Shown here: positions 27,201-36,700 of the stretch, piece after piece
Numbering within the stretch: position 1 is the stretch's first letter
How the letters are laid out: every line of letters begins with the position of its first letter
Assembly (NCBI GenBank): GCA_034008185.1
Contig: CM067086.1
Span: forward strand, 64,970,985 to 65,034,984
DNA from: Gorsachius magnificus
Lineage: Eukaryota > Chordata > Aves > Pelecaniformes > Ardeidae
Length of the DNA stretch: 64,000 bases
Direction of reading: 5' to 3'
The notes under the pieces: model-generated
Seen by the model: only the letters and a program-made list of their open reading frames with translations
Databases searched by the model: none
Told to the model about the DNA's origin: nothing
Translations under genes and position numbers: made by a program

Positions 27201-27484
27201 TCCTGCTGCCGTTTTGACAGCATTGTTGTTTCTTCTTCACAGCTGTGGATCTGTTGAAGCACAAAATGATCTTCAGCGTAGTGAGGTTGGGAGCCACCAT
27301 CATCATCTGCATTGGGTTTCTGCTGATGCTGCTCCCTGAGGAATGGGATGAAATAACCCTGAGGTTCATCAACAGCTTGAAAGAGAAGAAAAGCGAGGAT
27401 CATGCCGACGACATCACAGACTCCAGTGTGCACACGAGAAGCAGAAGTAGAGCTAATGGGACAGTGTCTATACCACTAGCTTAG
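3037..27484 (+). CDS. SLC35F4: SLC35F4, solute carrier family 35 member F4 (5'-partial, seven exons)
   Basis: This is an orphan transporter of the drug/metabolite transporter superfamily with about ten predicted membrane helices. Its substrate is not established; the paralogue SLC35F3 has been linked to thiamine transport. Seven exons join without a stop into 452 codons (189+298+220+126+193+90+242 bases, with matching phases 1-1-2-0-0-1-1). Recognisable family blocks are FMTWFSTNWN and LWTLTNYLYL (helices 2 and 3), LFCCNKAFVFLLSWIVL (helix 4), IVMMAYADGF (helix 5), ILYFTKVEYW (helix 7) and GFLLMLLPEEWDE (last helix). The C-terminus ends TVSIPLA. I chose F4 over F3 because of SVPGNA before the last exon (F3 has IPVNA), the F4-like tail, and the neighbour CCDC198, which also flanks human SLC35F4. 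The start codon and roughly 70 N-terminal residues are missing, presumably upstream of base 1. Each exon is listed separately. Confidence 0.95.
4778..4843 (+). repeat. 22-base tandem repeat, three copies
   Basis: The unit TTTAATCCTTGTTGAGTTCT plus TG or CA repeats three times head to tail with two differences, in a SLC35F4 intron. Confidence 0.9.
6328..6390 (+). mobile_element. CR1 LINE 3' tail (short)
   Basis: It reads GGTTGGACTTGATGATCTTA through TTTTCCAACC to ATTCTGTGATTCTATGAT, the typical avian CR1 3' end. It is strongly 5'-truncated, in a SLC35F4 intron. TTGGACTTGATG is locally duplicated just upstream (6305-6316). Confidence 0.85.
7092..7389 (+). CDS. SLC35F4: SLC35F4 exon with transmembrane helices 1-2
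   Basis: The acceptor is a long T-tract ending TTTCCCAG and the donor is AG|GTAGGC; the exon enters in phase 1 and leaves in phase 2. A hydrophilic stretch (EEGTQTHTENSSQEAEGQ) leads into helix 1 (LIWRFLIILSVSSSWVGTTQ) and helix 2 (FMTWFSTNWNIMIFPIYY), followed by a loop containing EKQSPIKKF. The pattern SSW-G-TQ, then TWF-TNWN, then P-YY-GH is shared with SLC35F3, so this is a confident family match. Confidence 0.95.
7957..7975 (+). repeat. C19 homopolymer
   Basis: Nineteen consecutive C's, hence G19 on the minus strand. Length may be unreliable in any assembly. Confidence 0.95.
8265..8345 (-). mobile_element. Eroded CR1-like 3' tail
   Basis: AATCATAGAAATAGAAGGTTGG…GATCAGCTGGTCCAACTACGAGCACTGCAGCAGG resembles the reverse complement of an old CR1 end. 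It is considerably diverged and its inner boundary is uncertain; sequence up to about 8440 may belong to it. Confidence 0.6.
8440..8850. repeat. Possible ancient interspersed repeat with internal inverted repeats
   Basis: AGGGCCAAATT (8766-8776) is the exact reverse complement of AATTTGGCCCT (8812-8822). Related words (ACCAAATTCTGTTACTCC, CTTCAGCAG) recall ancient amniote repeats, but I cannot name a family. It also happens to stay open for 164 codons on the + strand, which I do not take as coding. Confidence 0.3.
9545..9650 (-). mobile_element. Eroded CR1-like 3' region
   Basis: AGAGTTATAGACAGATTTAG, then AAAAGATCTTTGGAAGTCAT and TTAACCCAGCCTCCT, follows the word order of a minus-strand CR1 tail (AGAATCATAGAAT…AAAGACCTTTGAAGATCAT…CCAACCCCCCT) with many substitutions. 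Confidence 0.5.
12606..12718 (+). mobile_element. CR1 LINE 3' tail
   Basis: It runs from TTTAGGGACATGGCTTAGTG through GGTTGGACTTGATGATC to ATTCTATGATTCTATGAT. It is the same subfamily type as the tails at 6328 and 58979. It lies in a SLC35F4 intron in the sense orientation. Confidence 0.9.
15077..15296 (+). CDS. SLC35F4: SLC35F4 exon with transmembrane helices 3-4
   Basis: The acceptor is TTTTCTTTTCATAG and the donor AGG|GTAATG. The first G completes the split Arg codon from the previous exon, then 73 codons follow and the exon ends in phase 0. It encodes ECSRIFGEDGLTLK, helix 3 (SILWTLTNYLYLLAL), and helix 4 beginning TDVSALFCCNKAFVFLLSW, ending LKDRFMGAR. The TDVS-LFCCNKAFVFLLSWIVL block is the most conserved part of the SLC35F3/F4 pair and settles family membership. 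Confidence 0.97.
15297..22030 (+). other. SLC35F4 intron
   Basis: No interspersed repeat is recognised. It includes a GC-rich block with clustered CpG at 17.5-17.6 kb, several short A runs and an 18-base direct duplication at 20859-20897. No further exon is supported. Confidence 0.8.
20859..20897 (+). repeat. 18-base direct duplication
   Basis: TTGCAGAGGTTAACGCCA occurs at 20859 and again at 20880. Confidence 0.85.
22031..22156 (+). CDS. SLC35F4: SLC35F4 exon with transmembrane helices 5-6
   Basis: This is exactly 42 codons, phase 0 at both ends, between acceptor TTTGTCTCTGCAG and donor AAG|GTAGGT. It encodes IVAAIMAITGIVMMAYADGF (helix 5), a short QGDSIIG loop, then a small-residue-rich helix 6 ending STSALYK. 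The DMT-type motif GIVMM-YADGF is diagnostic. The skipped-exon product would stay in frame, so alternative splicing here is possible, but nothing in the sequence shows that it happens. Confidence 0.97.
22157..23683 (+). other. SLC35F4 intron
   Basis: It holds a CpG-dense block of about 190 bases (22438-22630) immediately followed by a plus-strand CR1 fragment (22718-23039). The remainder is unremarkable. Confidence 0.8.
22718..23039 (+). mobile_element. CR1 LINE fragment, 3' end
   Basis: This has diagnostic words AAGGAAGAAATTCTTTACAA, GGTTGCCCAGAGAGGTGGTG and TGACCTCTAGGGGACCC, ending AACATTCTATGATTCT. It is the same subfamily as the minus-strand element at 31151 (shared …GGGGCCTATAGGAAAGATGG… segment). 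It encodes the eroded end of the ORF2 protein (HWNRLPREVVEAP-like). Confidence 0.92.
23684..23876 (+). CDS. SLC35F4: SLC35F4 exon with transmembrane helices 7-8
   Basis: The acceptor is CCTTTCCTTTGCAG and the donor G|GTATGT; the exon enters in phase 0 and leaves in phase 1. It encodes VLFKMFLGSANFGEAAHF, a membrane helix through FFNLIFISITPIILYF, the conserved TKVEYW loop, and the start of the next helix (PWGYLCGVAGLWL). The exon matches the corresponding SLC35F3 block (FKLLLGSAKFGEA…YFTKVEYW) closely in length and spacing. Confidence 0.97.
23877..26178 (+). other. SLC35F4 intron
   Basis: It holds a plus-strand CR1 fragment (25048-25380), an A19 run (25553-25571) and short C runs near 23,925-23,975. 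Nothing else is recognised. Confidence 0.8.
25048..25380 (+). mobile_element. CR1 LINE fragment, 3' end
   Basis: CAGTGGTGCCCAGTACCAGG, GAATATGAGGAAAAACTTCT and GGAACAGGCTGCCCAGGG precede the end CTTCTGTGATTCTGTGA. It is a third subfamily type, in which the tail reads GGTGATCTCTGGAGG. Confidence 0.92.
26179..26268 (+). CDS. SLC35F4: SLC35F4 exon with transmembrane helix 9
   Basis: This 90-base exon lies between acceptor GCTTGTCCCTAG and donor G|GTACGA. Its first two bases complete a split Ala codon. It encodes FNILVNVGVVLTYPILISIG then TVLSVPGN. Relative to SLC35F3 (…TYPTLMSLGIVLSIPVNA) the Val after Pro is Gly here, which I take as an F4 character. The -SVPGNA-end helix lies near the membrane exit. 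Confidence 0.96.
26269..27242 (+). other. SLC35F4 last intron
   Basis: The intron is GC-rich, with a T16 run at 26438-26453. A long antisense open stretch (26690-27433) spans it and the last exon; I treat it as chance. Confidence 0.8.
27243..27484 (+). CDS. SLC35F4: SLC35F4 terminal coding exon with last helix, C-tail and stop
   Basis: The acceptor is TTTCTTCTTCACAG. The exon completes a split Ala codon, then reads VDLLKHKMIFSVVRLGATII, the last helix through CIGFLLMLLPEEW, and a charged cytosolic tail (EKKSEDHADD…HTRSRSRANG) ending SIPLA and TAG at 27482-27484. The LLPEEWD boundary is conserved with SLC35F3, whereas the tail is F4-like. Confidence 0.97.
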
Positions 27485-27617
27485 GGCTGGTGGACTTCAA
27501 CTGCACGCAGATGTATATTCTGTGAATATAGCTTAAATCTCCTCACTACTTGTATGCTTAAAAATGACATTTACTCTGTACTGGGGATGAACTGTAAGGT
27601 AAGAGAGATACATCTAT

Positions 27618-27623
27618 AATAAA
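27618..27623 (+). terminator. Polyadenylation signal AATAAA, SLC35F4 (first of cluster)
   Basis: A canonical hexamer 134 bases after the stop codon. It is the first of three in the proximal 3' UTR. Confidence 0.55.
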
Positions 27624-27668
27624 TGTTTACATTTATACACTTATCAAGGAACGGGTGTAAATAACTAC

Positions 27669-27689
27669 AATAAAATGTTTTGTAATAAA
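27669..27689 (+). terminator. Paired polyadenylation signals AATAAA, SLC35F4
   Basis: Two further hexamers (27669-27674 and 27684-27689) lie 15 bases apart, followed by GTGTCTT within 25 bases, a plausible GU-rich downstream element. This pair is the likelier main site. Confidence 0.55.
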
Positions 27690-28502
27690 ATCCATTTAAG
27701 CCTGTGTCTTACTGAACTGGTGGGTTTAAAATATGGATCAAGTCTATATCATTTATCTCCTTTTGCTGGCAGAAGAAGAGCCATTCTCGAGGATACAAAT
27801 CTTAGCTATTTCCAGCTAAATCTCCAAAGTGAGCATGTTGGCTTACTGTCAGTGAAGTGACCTTTCAGGGAGGTAGTACTTTTGGAAAGCCATTGCAAAC
27901 CTCTCCTGGCATCTTTGAGAATTATTTCTGAAAGAAGCCGATGTTCACGTTGGTATTAGGAATTATTAGCAGAATAAAGACCCTGTGACGTGCAAAACGT
28001 AAATTTTTCATTGTGAAATACGTGATGAAAGCTACTTCGCACATCACCTGGACGTGCCACCGTGCTGTTAGCCCAGAGACGCAGCGCTTCTTGCCTCTCC
28101 ATCGCATACTGCCCCTGTAGCCAGTGGAAATGGGAACCATGGAAATCCATGGCTCAGTACTGGTGTCCTAACCCACGCAGCACCCAGGATACCAGTGGGG
28201 GCAAGGGTATCGGCAGGCCCTGCCAGGACGCCTTGCCTCCCAGCCCGTTTGGAAGAGCTGTCTGTTGCTGACCATAGAACAGCGTGTTTGTGTGGGCTGG
28301 TGCCAGCTAAAACAGTTCAAACTAGTTTTGCAAGTTTGTAGGATTTCTACCTGCCCTCGCCACCCAAACGGAGCAACTGAGCCGCTGTTGATCACCCCCC
28401 TCAGCTCCAGGCCTGCTGCTGCACCCTCAGCTGGCTGCACGCCTTGTCCCAGCCACACTAAAGACCCAACCCCACTCCTGACGCCCACCGCCTGCTCCAG
28501 CC

Positions 28503-29311
28503 GAGTAGTTGCCAGCGTTCCTGGGAAGATTCAAGGCCAGGTTGGATGGGGCTGTGAGCAGCCAGATCTGGTTAGCGGTGTCTCTGCTCCCTGCAGGGGG
28601 GTTGGACTAGAATCATAGAATCACCTCGGTTGGAAAAGACCTTTAAGATCATCGAGTCCAACCCTTAACCTAACCCTGCCATCCCACCACTAAACCATGT
28701 CCCTAAGCACCTCATCTATCCTTCTTTTAAATACCCCCAGGGATGAGGACTCCACCACCTCCCTGGGCAGCCCATTCCAGAGCCTGACAACCCTCTCGGT
28801 GAAGAAGTTTTTCCTAATGTCTAGCCTAAACCTGCCCTGGCGCAGCTTCAAACCATTCCCCCTCATCCTATCATCTGTTACCAGGGAGAAGAGGCCGACC
28901 CCCACCTCACTACAGCCTCCTTTCAGGTGGTTGTAGAGGGCGATCAGGTCTCCCCTCAGCCTCCTCTTCTCCAGACTAAACACCCCCAGTTCCCTCAGCC
29001 GTTCCTCGTATGACTTGTGCTCCAGACCCCTCACCAGCTTGGTTGCTCTCCTCTGGACATGTTCCAGCAATGCAACATCTTTCTTGTAGTGAGGGGCCCA
29101 AAACTGAACACAGTGTTCAAGGTGCGGCCTCACCAGCACCGAGTACAGGGGCACGATCACTTCCCTACTCCTGCTGGCCACACTGTCCCTTAGACAAGCC
29201 AGGATGCCATTGGCCTTCTTGGCCACCTGGGCACACTGCTGGCTCATATTCAGCCAGCTGTCAACCAGACGACCTCTAGGGGTCCCTTCCCACCCAAAAC
29301 ATTCTATGATA
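28503..29311 (+). mobile_element. CR1 LINE fragment interrupted by a second CR1 (outer element)
   Basis: The left half (about 28503-28610) has GCCAGGTTGGATGGGGCTGT and ends GGGGGGTTGGACTAG. The right half (about 29268-29311) resumes GACCTCTAGGGGTCCC and ends ACATTCTATGAT. Between them lies a minus-strand CR1. It is of the same subfamily type as 22718 and 31151. Confidence 0.85.
28611..29267 (-). mobile_element. CR1 LINE 3' fragment (inner, inserted element)
   Basis: About 655 bases in reverse orientation. The minus strand stays open for about 190 codons encoding the C-terminal end of CR1 ORF2 ([72 protein letters not shown]). The reverse transcriptase core is absent, so it is dead. The intact frame suggests that it is young relative to the other copies. 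Confidence 0.92.
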
Positions 29312-29777
29312 AACCTGAAACCACCCATAGGTTTGCCCCCAGTGGTGGCCCCACATCCCTCCCAGAGCCACGCTGAGCTGTGCCTCTGCCCAACACCCGC
29401 TTCCTAGCAGTGGCGCTGGATTTTGGGTGCCCCGAGTAAAACCAGAAAAACAGCCTTATTTATCAATTTTTTTTTTTTTCCTCACTCCCAGAAAAGCTGC
29501 GCTCCCAGCTGAAGAGCAAGCGTCTCTCCAGAGACTGAACATCCCGGATCGCCAGCGTCCCTGGGAAATGTTAGTTCCCATTTTCTAGAGCTTTTCCTTT
29601 GGGCGAAACAAATATTTTTCTTAACCTCCACCATGAAAAAAAAAAAAAAAAATCTTTCAAAAGTCAAAACAAACAGACCCATCCAGTGTCTTCCCTAAAC
29701 TTGTCACTGTGTAATTCAGGATGGCTGCTTTCCCTTACAGCATTCCTAGGATCAACGACTTTGATTTGCAGACAGAA

Positions 29778-29780
<3 letters not shown>

Positions 29781-29810
<30 letters not shown>
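29781..29810 (+). repeat. T30 homopolymer
   Basis: Thirty T's in a repeat-rich spacer. It could be a retrotransposed poly(A) in reverse orientation, but no source sequence is recognised beside it. Confidence 0.9.
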
Positions 29811-29814
<4 letters not shown>

Positions 29815-30391
29815 AAATTACTGGAAAGCAACGCAGATTGCGGAGCTCTGCTGGCCTGGCCACAGTTTGTGAGTTCCATTAGCAGCCAGTAGGGGTTTTT
29901 TGAGGGTATTTCTGCCAGAAAAAAACCAAAGCTCTTAGGGAAAGGAAGTGTTTGTTATTAATAATAGCAGTTGTATGGTAGCAATAACTGTGTTTCTTGT
30001 TAAAATAACAGCGAGAGCACACCCAGCACAAAGCCACAGTTTATTTTAGGGCTGATCACAAGCTCACCTCTCCATGACCATGTCCTGGCTGGCGAGTCCA
30101 AATGCACCCCTCATCCTGCACTGGTGCACCATGGTTTGGAGAAGTGCCCTGGGGCATCGCCAGTCCCAGGGGCGGAGGTGGCAGAGATGGGGCTGGAGTG
30201 TGGCGGGCAGCCACCGTGTCCCCACGGCCACTGCGGCTTGGGATTGCTGCAAACAAGGCAATTCATGCACGTGAGAACATGAAAAGCACCTTTTATTTGA
30301 CTTGCTTCTATTTGATGGTTTTTATCTTTTAAAGTTCATGCCTAAACTGTTCCTTGCAACCAGCAGAGCTAACAAAATACTTGTATATATT

Positions 30392-30428
30392 AAAGAAAAA
30401 AAAAAAAACAAACAAAAAAAAAAACAAA
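30392..30428 (+). repeat. A-rich tract with CAAA interruptions
   Basis: A runs separated by CAAAC; simple low-complexity sequence. Confidence 0.85.
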
Positions 30429-31150
30429 CCCAAACTTGGGCTCGTTTCATCACACGGCTGCGGAATTAGGGCTGTAGAAACCAACCCAACCAACCACCCC
30501 CTTTGCACTAAACCCCGAGGTGTAAAGTTTGGGTACGTACACTCACACGGTCTTTTAAAAGTCTCTTCCAGCATTTGGGAAGACGGGCTCAGCTCCTCTG
30601 CTGCTTTCAAAAGGAGCTAGACATTAAAAATATTCTGAAAAATTGAATTATATCAAACAGGAGATACTGATGGGACGATATGGCTGAGAGCAATTCACAC
30701 CTGGCAGCTTGGGCACCACCTCAAGTTGATCTTGGAGTTGATATATTCATTTACACTAATAGTTTGAGAGATGTGTTTTACTGAAATTTTAGCTCCTGCC
30801 AAACTGAACACATGGGAAAAACAAACATTTCCTTTTAGCACGCATTGACAAGTACATTTTTGGCAAGCAGCCTCATGGCAGCATCTTCAGGCCCAGGACT
30901 GGATCCTTCAAGGAACCTCACTGAGTATTCAGCAGGGAAAATCACATGAAATCCCTGTGTTTGAGTCAGTATTCCCCTATGTGAGATGTTCCATGACCAG
31001 GGAGACAGCGTGTCGCTGTGTCAGCCTCTCACTCTCTACGAGCACACCCTATGCGTGTCCCATCCACAGGGACCTGCGATCACCATCTCTACAGGCAGGA
31101 AAAACTTGCAGCTCTGGGCCCAGCAGCCACCCTACACCTCATCTCAGGCT

Positions 31151-32180
31151 TATCGTAGAATCATAGAATGTTTTGGGTTGGAAGGGACCCCTAGAGGTCA
31201 TCTAGTCCAACCCCCCTGCACTGAGCAGAGACACCGCTAACTAAATCAGGTTGCTCAGAGCCCCATCTAACCTGGCCTGGAATGTTCCCAGGGATGGGGC
31301 CTCCACCGCCTCTCTGGGCAACCTGTTCCAGTGTTTACCACCCTCATTGTAAAGAATTTCTTCCTTAGATCCAGCCTAAACGACCCTGGTTTAGTTTAAA
31401 ACCATTACCCCTTGTCCTGACACAGCTGGCCCTACTTGAAAAGATTTTCCCCATCTTTCCTATAGGCCCCCTTTAGGTAGTGAAAGGCTGCAATCAGGTC
31501 TCCCCGCAGCCTTCTCTTCTCCAGGCTGAACAAGCCCAACTCTCTCAGCCTGTCCTCATAAGAGAGGTGCTCCAGCCCTCGGATCATTTTTGTAGCCCTC
31601 CTCTGGACCCGCTCCAACATTTCCATGTCCTTCTTGTGCTGAGGGCTCCAGAGCTGGACGCAGTACTCTAGGTGAGGTCTCCACCAGAGCAGAGTAGAGG
31701 GGCAGAATCCCCTCCCTCGACCTGCTGGCCACGCTTCCTCTGATGCACCCCAGGGTACGGCTGGCCTTCTGGGCCGCCAGTGCACATTGCCGGCTCAGTC
31801 CAGCTTTTCATCCCCCAGCACCCCCAAGTCCCTCTCGGCAGGGCTGCTCTCGACCCTTTCTTCCCCCAGCCTGTACTGATACTGGGGGTTACCCCGACTC
31901 AGGTGCAGGACCTTGCACTTGGCCTTGTTGAACCTCATGAGGTTCACACAGGCCCACCTCTCCAGCCTGTCCAGGTCTCTCTGGATGAAATCCTGTCCTT
32001 CCGGTGTGTCAACCGCACCACTCAGCTGGGTGTCATCCGCAAACTTGATGAGGGTGCACTCGATCTCGCTAAGTCATTGATGAAAACGTTAAACAGCACC
32101 GGTCTCAGTACGGACCCCCGAGGGACACCACTCGTCACTGGTCTCCATCCAGACATCGAGCCATTGACCACTAACGTCTA
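31151..32180 (-). mobile_element. CR1 LINE fragment with end of the reverse transcriptase
   Basis: This is the longest CR1 here. Read on the minus strand it has [11 protein letters not shown], then the FADD catalytic motif (codons at 32032-32043), [20 protein letters not shown], then [20 protein letters not shown] and the usual 3' end (TCATAGAATGTTTTGGGTTG on the + strand). Frames shift between these blocks, so it is non-functional. It is truncated upstream of the FADD region. Confidence 0.93.
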
Positions 32181-33443
32181 ACTCAACCCAAGCTTTCTGC
32201 TAGGGGTGAGCATCCCCCACGTTGCTGCCTGTACAGCAAAGGGCGCCAAGGGTTGAACCGGGGCCGCAGAAGGCTTTCCCCTCTCCGCCACTGCCATGAG
32301 TGGGCAGGAGGGGTTTGCTCCTGCATCCTTCCCACCACCAGCTCCAGGCAACATCCACCGCGGTAACCACAAGTGCCCCAGATGCCCAGGGGCAAGCAGA
32401 TGCCTAATCCCTCACTTGCATCGTGCCCAGACACTTTCTGGCAGTGCTCGTCCCACTCAGTAATTCCTTCAGGCCCCCTCATTCACCCGCTGCCCAACCT
32501 GCAGTTTATCTTTCTTATTAAGCGAGAAAGGTAATTGTTTTCCCTAGAAAACAGCCAGAGAAAACCCATTAAACCCAAGGAATTAGACAATAAATGGAGG
32601 CTATTTTGCATGACCGCATTGATGATCCATCAGAGGAACACAAACCAGTAATTGCGCCCGTCAAGTGACCCATCAGATGTGGTTATTTCTGCTGCTGCGG
32701 GCGTCTCTGATGAGCCCTTCTATCATCTCCAGCAACAGGAGGGCTTCATTTCGGTTGCACCACCGCCTCGTTTGCACCCCAAGGAAAATGCCAGTTTTCA
32801 TCCAGCAGCTACGTTAGATTCTCCTTCACGCCAGGGCCCGGCTCTCTGGCAGGAAAACAAAACGTGCTGCGAATAACCCAGCTCGAGCATCGCCGCCGGC
32901 ACGCGCCCTCTCCAGCAGGCTCAGCAACCGGGCACCGCAGACAATGTTCTCTCAGCACCGCTGGTACCCTCAGCCTTGGCTGGGATAAGATGAACATCCC
33001 CTGTTAATACAAGCGACAAGCAGCAGAGGGAGGAACGAGCCGTATTTCTTGACTTTACAGCTGTGTAACAATGGGATCTATTCGCTCTGGTCTGTGTCCC
33101 AGGCAGTGGAACAGTGCTGGTTTATTTTCCTCTCTTCCCTGCTCTGTTTGTTCGCACTTTCCGTAGCTAAACACGCTGCAAGCATCATAAATGACAAGAA
33201 GCCTTGTTACAGTTCCTTCTGCTTTTCTCACCGGAGACTTGCATAAAGTCTGGCCATTATTTTGGCTAAAATCCGTGCTGCCCGCTTTCCATCTCCTCCT
33301 GTGCCCATGTTTCCTGGGATTCAAGGGCCAAACCTGCATCGGTCTCTGCAACACATTGGGTTCTTGCAACCCATCTCTTCCATTTGCCCTCCCAGCATGT
33401 AGAAGGCAAAGGGGATAGGAAACACCCACCCCTGCACACCTAA

Positions 33444-33712
33444 GAGTCACAGAATCATTTAGGTTGGAAAAGACCCTGAAGATCATCAAGCCCAACCATT
33501 CCCCTAACCCTGCCATCCCACCACTAAACCCTGGCCCTAAGCACCTCATCTGCCCAGCTTTTAAATCCCCCTGGGGATGGGGACTTGACCACCTCCCTGG
33601 GCAGCCCCTTCCAGTGCCTGACAACCCTTTCGGGGAAGAAATTGTTCCTAATAGCCAATCTCAACCTCCCCTGGCCCAACTTGAGGCCGTTTTCTCTCTT
33701 CCTGCTTACGCT
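33444..33712 (-). mobile_element. CR1 LINE 3' fragment
   Basis: The + strand reads AGTCACAGAATCATTTAGGT, GATCATCAAGCCCAACC, CCATCCCACCACTAAACC and CACCTCCCTGGGCAGCCCC. It is the same subfamily as the tails at 12606 and 58979. The minus strand keeps part of the ORF2 end (VVRHWKGLPREVV). Confidence 0.92.
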
Positions 33713-36700
33713 GGTACATCTCAGCATTTGGGGATTTTTTTACCCAACATTTTGCTTTTGTACTTTAAGCTTCCCCCCACCCCAACCTCCGTGACCAGCC
33801 GTGAAGCATCGACAAGCCGCTCCCTTCCCCGTGGTTTGGCACAAGATGTGTGCTGTGGAAAGCAACACACACAGCTGTGACAGTAGCTTAAAACTAATTT
33901 TCAAGGAGAAGTTTCAAGGCAGAGGCAACCTGCTGCTGCGGGTGGACATGAGATAGGTGCCCTGTCCCAAATCCTTCCCTTGGATCGCCTTTGCTCCATG
34001 CACGGGTGAGTAACAAACTGCTCCTCTGTGGGGAAAATGCCCTGCCCCGAGTCATGGCACTGCCCTAGCCTTGGGCTTTCCCCTGTACCTCCCTTAAAAC
34101 AAGGGCATCAGAGTGCTTAGGGGTCAATGATTTCATTCTGACTACAATAAATTTACTGGAGAATCCACTTCTGGCAAGATCAATATCACTTACAGGTTTC
34201 AGCTGAATTTGGTGGAGGGTTTCGGGCAAGAAATGAAATGAGAGGAAGATATAAAGAGTTTTCAGCTCACCTGGGAGGGACCACGTGCTGGCCCTAACAG
34301 CAACATATGGAACCAAAGCTCCTTCCAGCCCCCTGTTTCTACAGTACAGTGCTTGGGAATCAAACTGAACCTTAAATACGGATAAAAAGCTGCATTAAAT
34401 AACCCCCCAGCTAAAGAAAAAGGTGAGCTTCATGCCACTGGGAGGGCAGTGATGAAGCCCGCCTGAAGCCGAGCCATGCCTCAACCCATCCTTCCCCCCC
34501 TCAAATGCCATTGGCTGCTGTTAAAGGCAGGTTTAAGCAAGGGGATTAACACAGGATTACAGGAGCCGAGCAGGTTGAAACGGTGCCGATAACCACGATC
34601 TCCACCACCACACATGTGCAGCTCACCCGGCAAACCTCCCAGCATCCACCCAACACCCTGCACAGCCGCGGTCCAGGGAGCCCAGGTAAAGACACAAGGG
34701 GTAATTTTGGCCCAGCAGTTGCAAGTAATTTGGGAGCCTCTTCCAGTACCCTTGAGCTCTTCTGGAACCCAGTTCAACACCAAGCTTGCTCTTGGTTTGC
34801 CCCAGCAGCCTGCAGGGAGGGCATCTTTTTGCAGGCTGCCTTCCTCCCCCCACCCCAAACCTGCAGCTGCTGCCCCTGGCCCTCATGGCTTTACACAGTA
34901 AAGGCACCTGGAGATCAAAGCGCAGCTCCAAAGCACACAGATGCCGAGATTTTTAGGGATTTGCTGGGAGATAACAGACATTAACTGATGCAGCACCAAG
35001 GTGCTGAGCAGCGCTGTCAGGCGCATGTACCACGGAGCTGTACTACAGCAGGGGAGGGGGGCTCGGTGCTCATGAACCGGCCAGAAGGACACAGCATCGC
35101 CTTTAAATGGAAGGAGGAGCATCTCTTCACCTAGAGCTCCTCTGGATGAAGGGCTTGGAGCTGTATCAGCCTCAGGTACATCTGTCCCTTCGCAATCCCC
35201 TTCCCTAAATCACTGTACCACAGGCCCGTGGTGCCATCCAACTCATCTCGCTTGGAGAGAAACCTGGCCTGCAGAGGGGGTTTGGTGGCACAGGGAGCAG
35301 CAGGACCCTGCGAGGACTTCAGCAGGGCCAGGGCCACAGCATCACAGCCAGGTGAAACACCCAGATCCAGCACAACGGGTGCTAGCTTGAACAGCCACGT
35401 AGGTGTTCCACTGCTCCAATACGTCCATCGTGGCATTTAATTCAGTTTTCCCAAGCTGCTTAACAGGAATTACCTGTTCTTAGCAGGGGAGGGGGAAGGG
35501 AAAAGGAAAAATAGACATTAAGCATTGAGAAACTTAGGAGAGAAGCAGGGTGTTGATTTGATATTTTCATTTGAAAAGAAGAAGGAAAAAAAAAAAAATA
35601 CAGACTGAGCTACTCTGCTTCCTCGTGCCCTGCAGTAAAGCAAAGTCACGAGCGGTGTTGGTGCTTTGTGGCTGAGAACATGAGGCCAGGTTGCTCCAGG
35701 GATGAATACTTTCTTCTGGGAGGTGCCATCCCCAGCTGGTGGCATCTTGCTCCAAACCTCCCCATTTCCATCCAGGGGGAGCCGAGCTGTTTATTCATGG
35801 ATCTAATGGCCATGAGTGCTGGCTGCTTGGCTCTGCCCTGATCCTCATCTCCCTCCGCAACCCTCCTCCTCCCAGCACTCCTCTCCCAAGAGAAAAGCCA
35901 AAAGAGGACCTGATTGCGGCAAACCTATACAGGATTGTTCCAGAAATCCCAGTGGGATGAGCTGCTGCTAAATGACCCCCAGCTCTGACGCCGTTGTGGG
36001 CTCTCCCACACACTCGGTGTTTGCTGGTTGCCGTGCATTCCGCAGCGGAGCCCACAAGTGCTCTGACCTCCTCCCACAACCCTATTCCTGCCAAAAAACT
36101 CACCCTGCAATAGCAAACTTGCATAAATAATCCTCCCTACATATTTTCCAACTGCTCCCACCTTGGAAATCAATGAATGGCTCCCTACAGCTCCGAGGAA
36201 ATTGTGCCCTCTGAACCCCCTCATATGCCTTGGGAATAGAAAGGAATCAAAACGGGGACGTGTAGATCTTTCCCTTATGCACTGATCCAGTTGCATTTGG
36301 CCCAAATCCTGCAGCAGCTCCAAAATGCAGAATATGACTCACTTTGGCTGATGTTTTCAGGTGAGTTTGTGCTAAAGCCACATTTTTTTTCCAGCAGTGC
36401 CACTGGCCCGCAGAAGCAAGGGTGGAAGAACCTCATCCAGCCCCAGTCCCCAGTCCGCTTCTCCCACGCAGGGTGGGAGATGCTTTAACCCTTCTGGTGC
36501 TCCAAGGATTGAATTGCCTTCCAAAAACTGAAGATTTAGCAAAAGAACTGCTTGTAGAAATACCTCCAGGTCAGCTGAGCTGGTGCCCCAGTTGAAAATC
36601 ACTCATAGGTAAAAAACAAAGCTTCCCCCAGGCTTAGTGCTGGCTCCTGGAGCTGCTTTCCACTTCATCAGCAGAAGCCACCTCTCGTCCCCATGGGGGA

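Larger units (their letters stand above)
27485..27710 (+). other. SLC35F4: SLC35F4 3' UTR (end estimated)
   Basis: This AT-rich sequence follows the stop codon and carries three AATAAA hexamers (27618, 27669, 27684) within 210 bases. The true cleavage site cannot be read directly. The end given is about 20 bases past the last hexamer. A longer UTR is possible. Confidence 0.6.

Noticed and set aside
28690..29328. 212-codon minus-strand reading frame as a host gene
   Set aside because: It is the C-terminal end of CR1 ORF2 plus flanking host-element sequence, not a cellular gene.
29630..29815. A and T runs as marks of a processed pseudogene
   Set aside because: No coding remnant or target-site duplication is visible beside either run.
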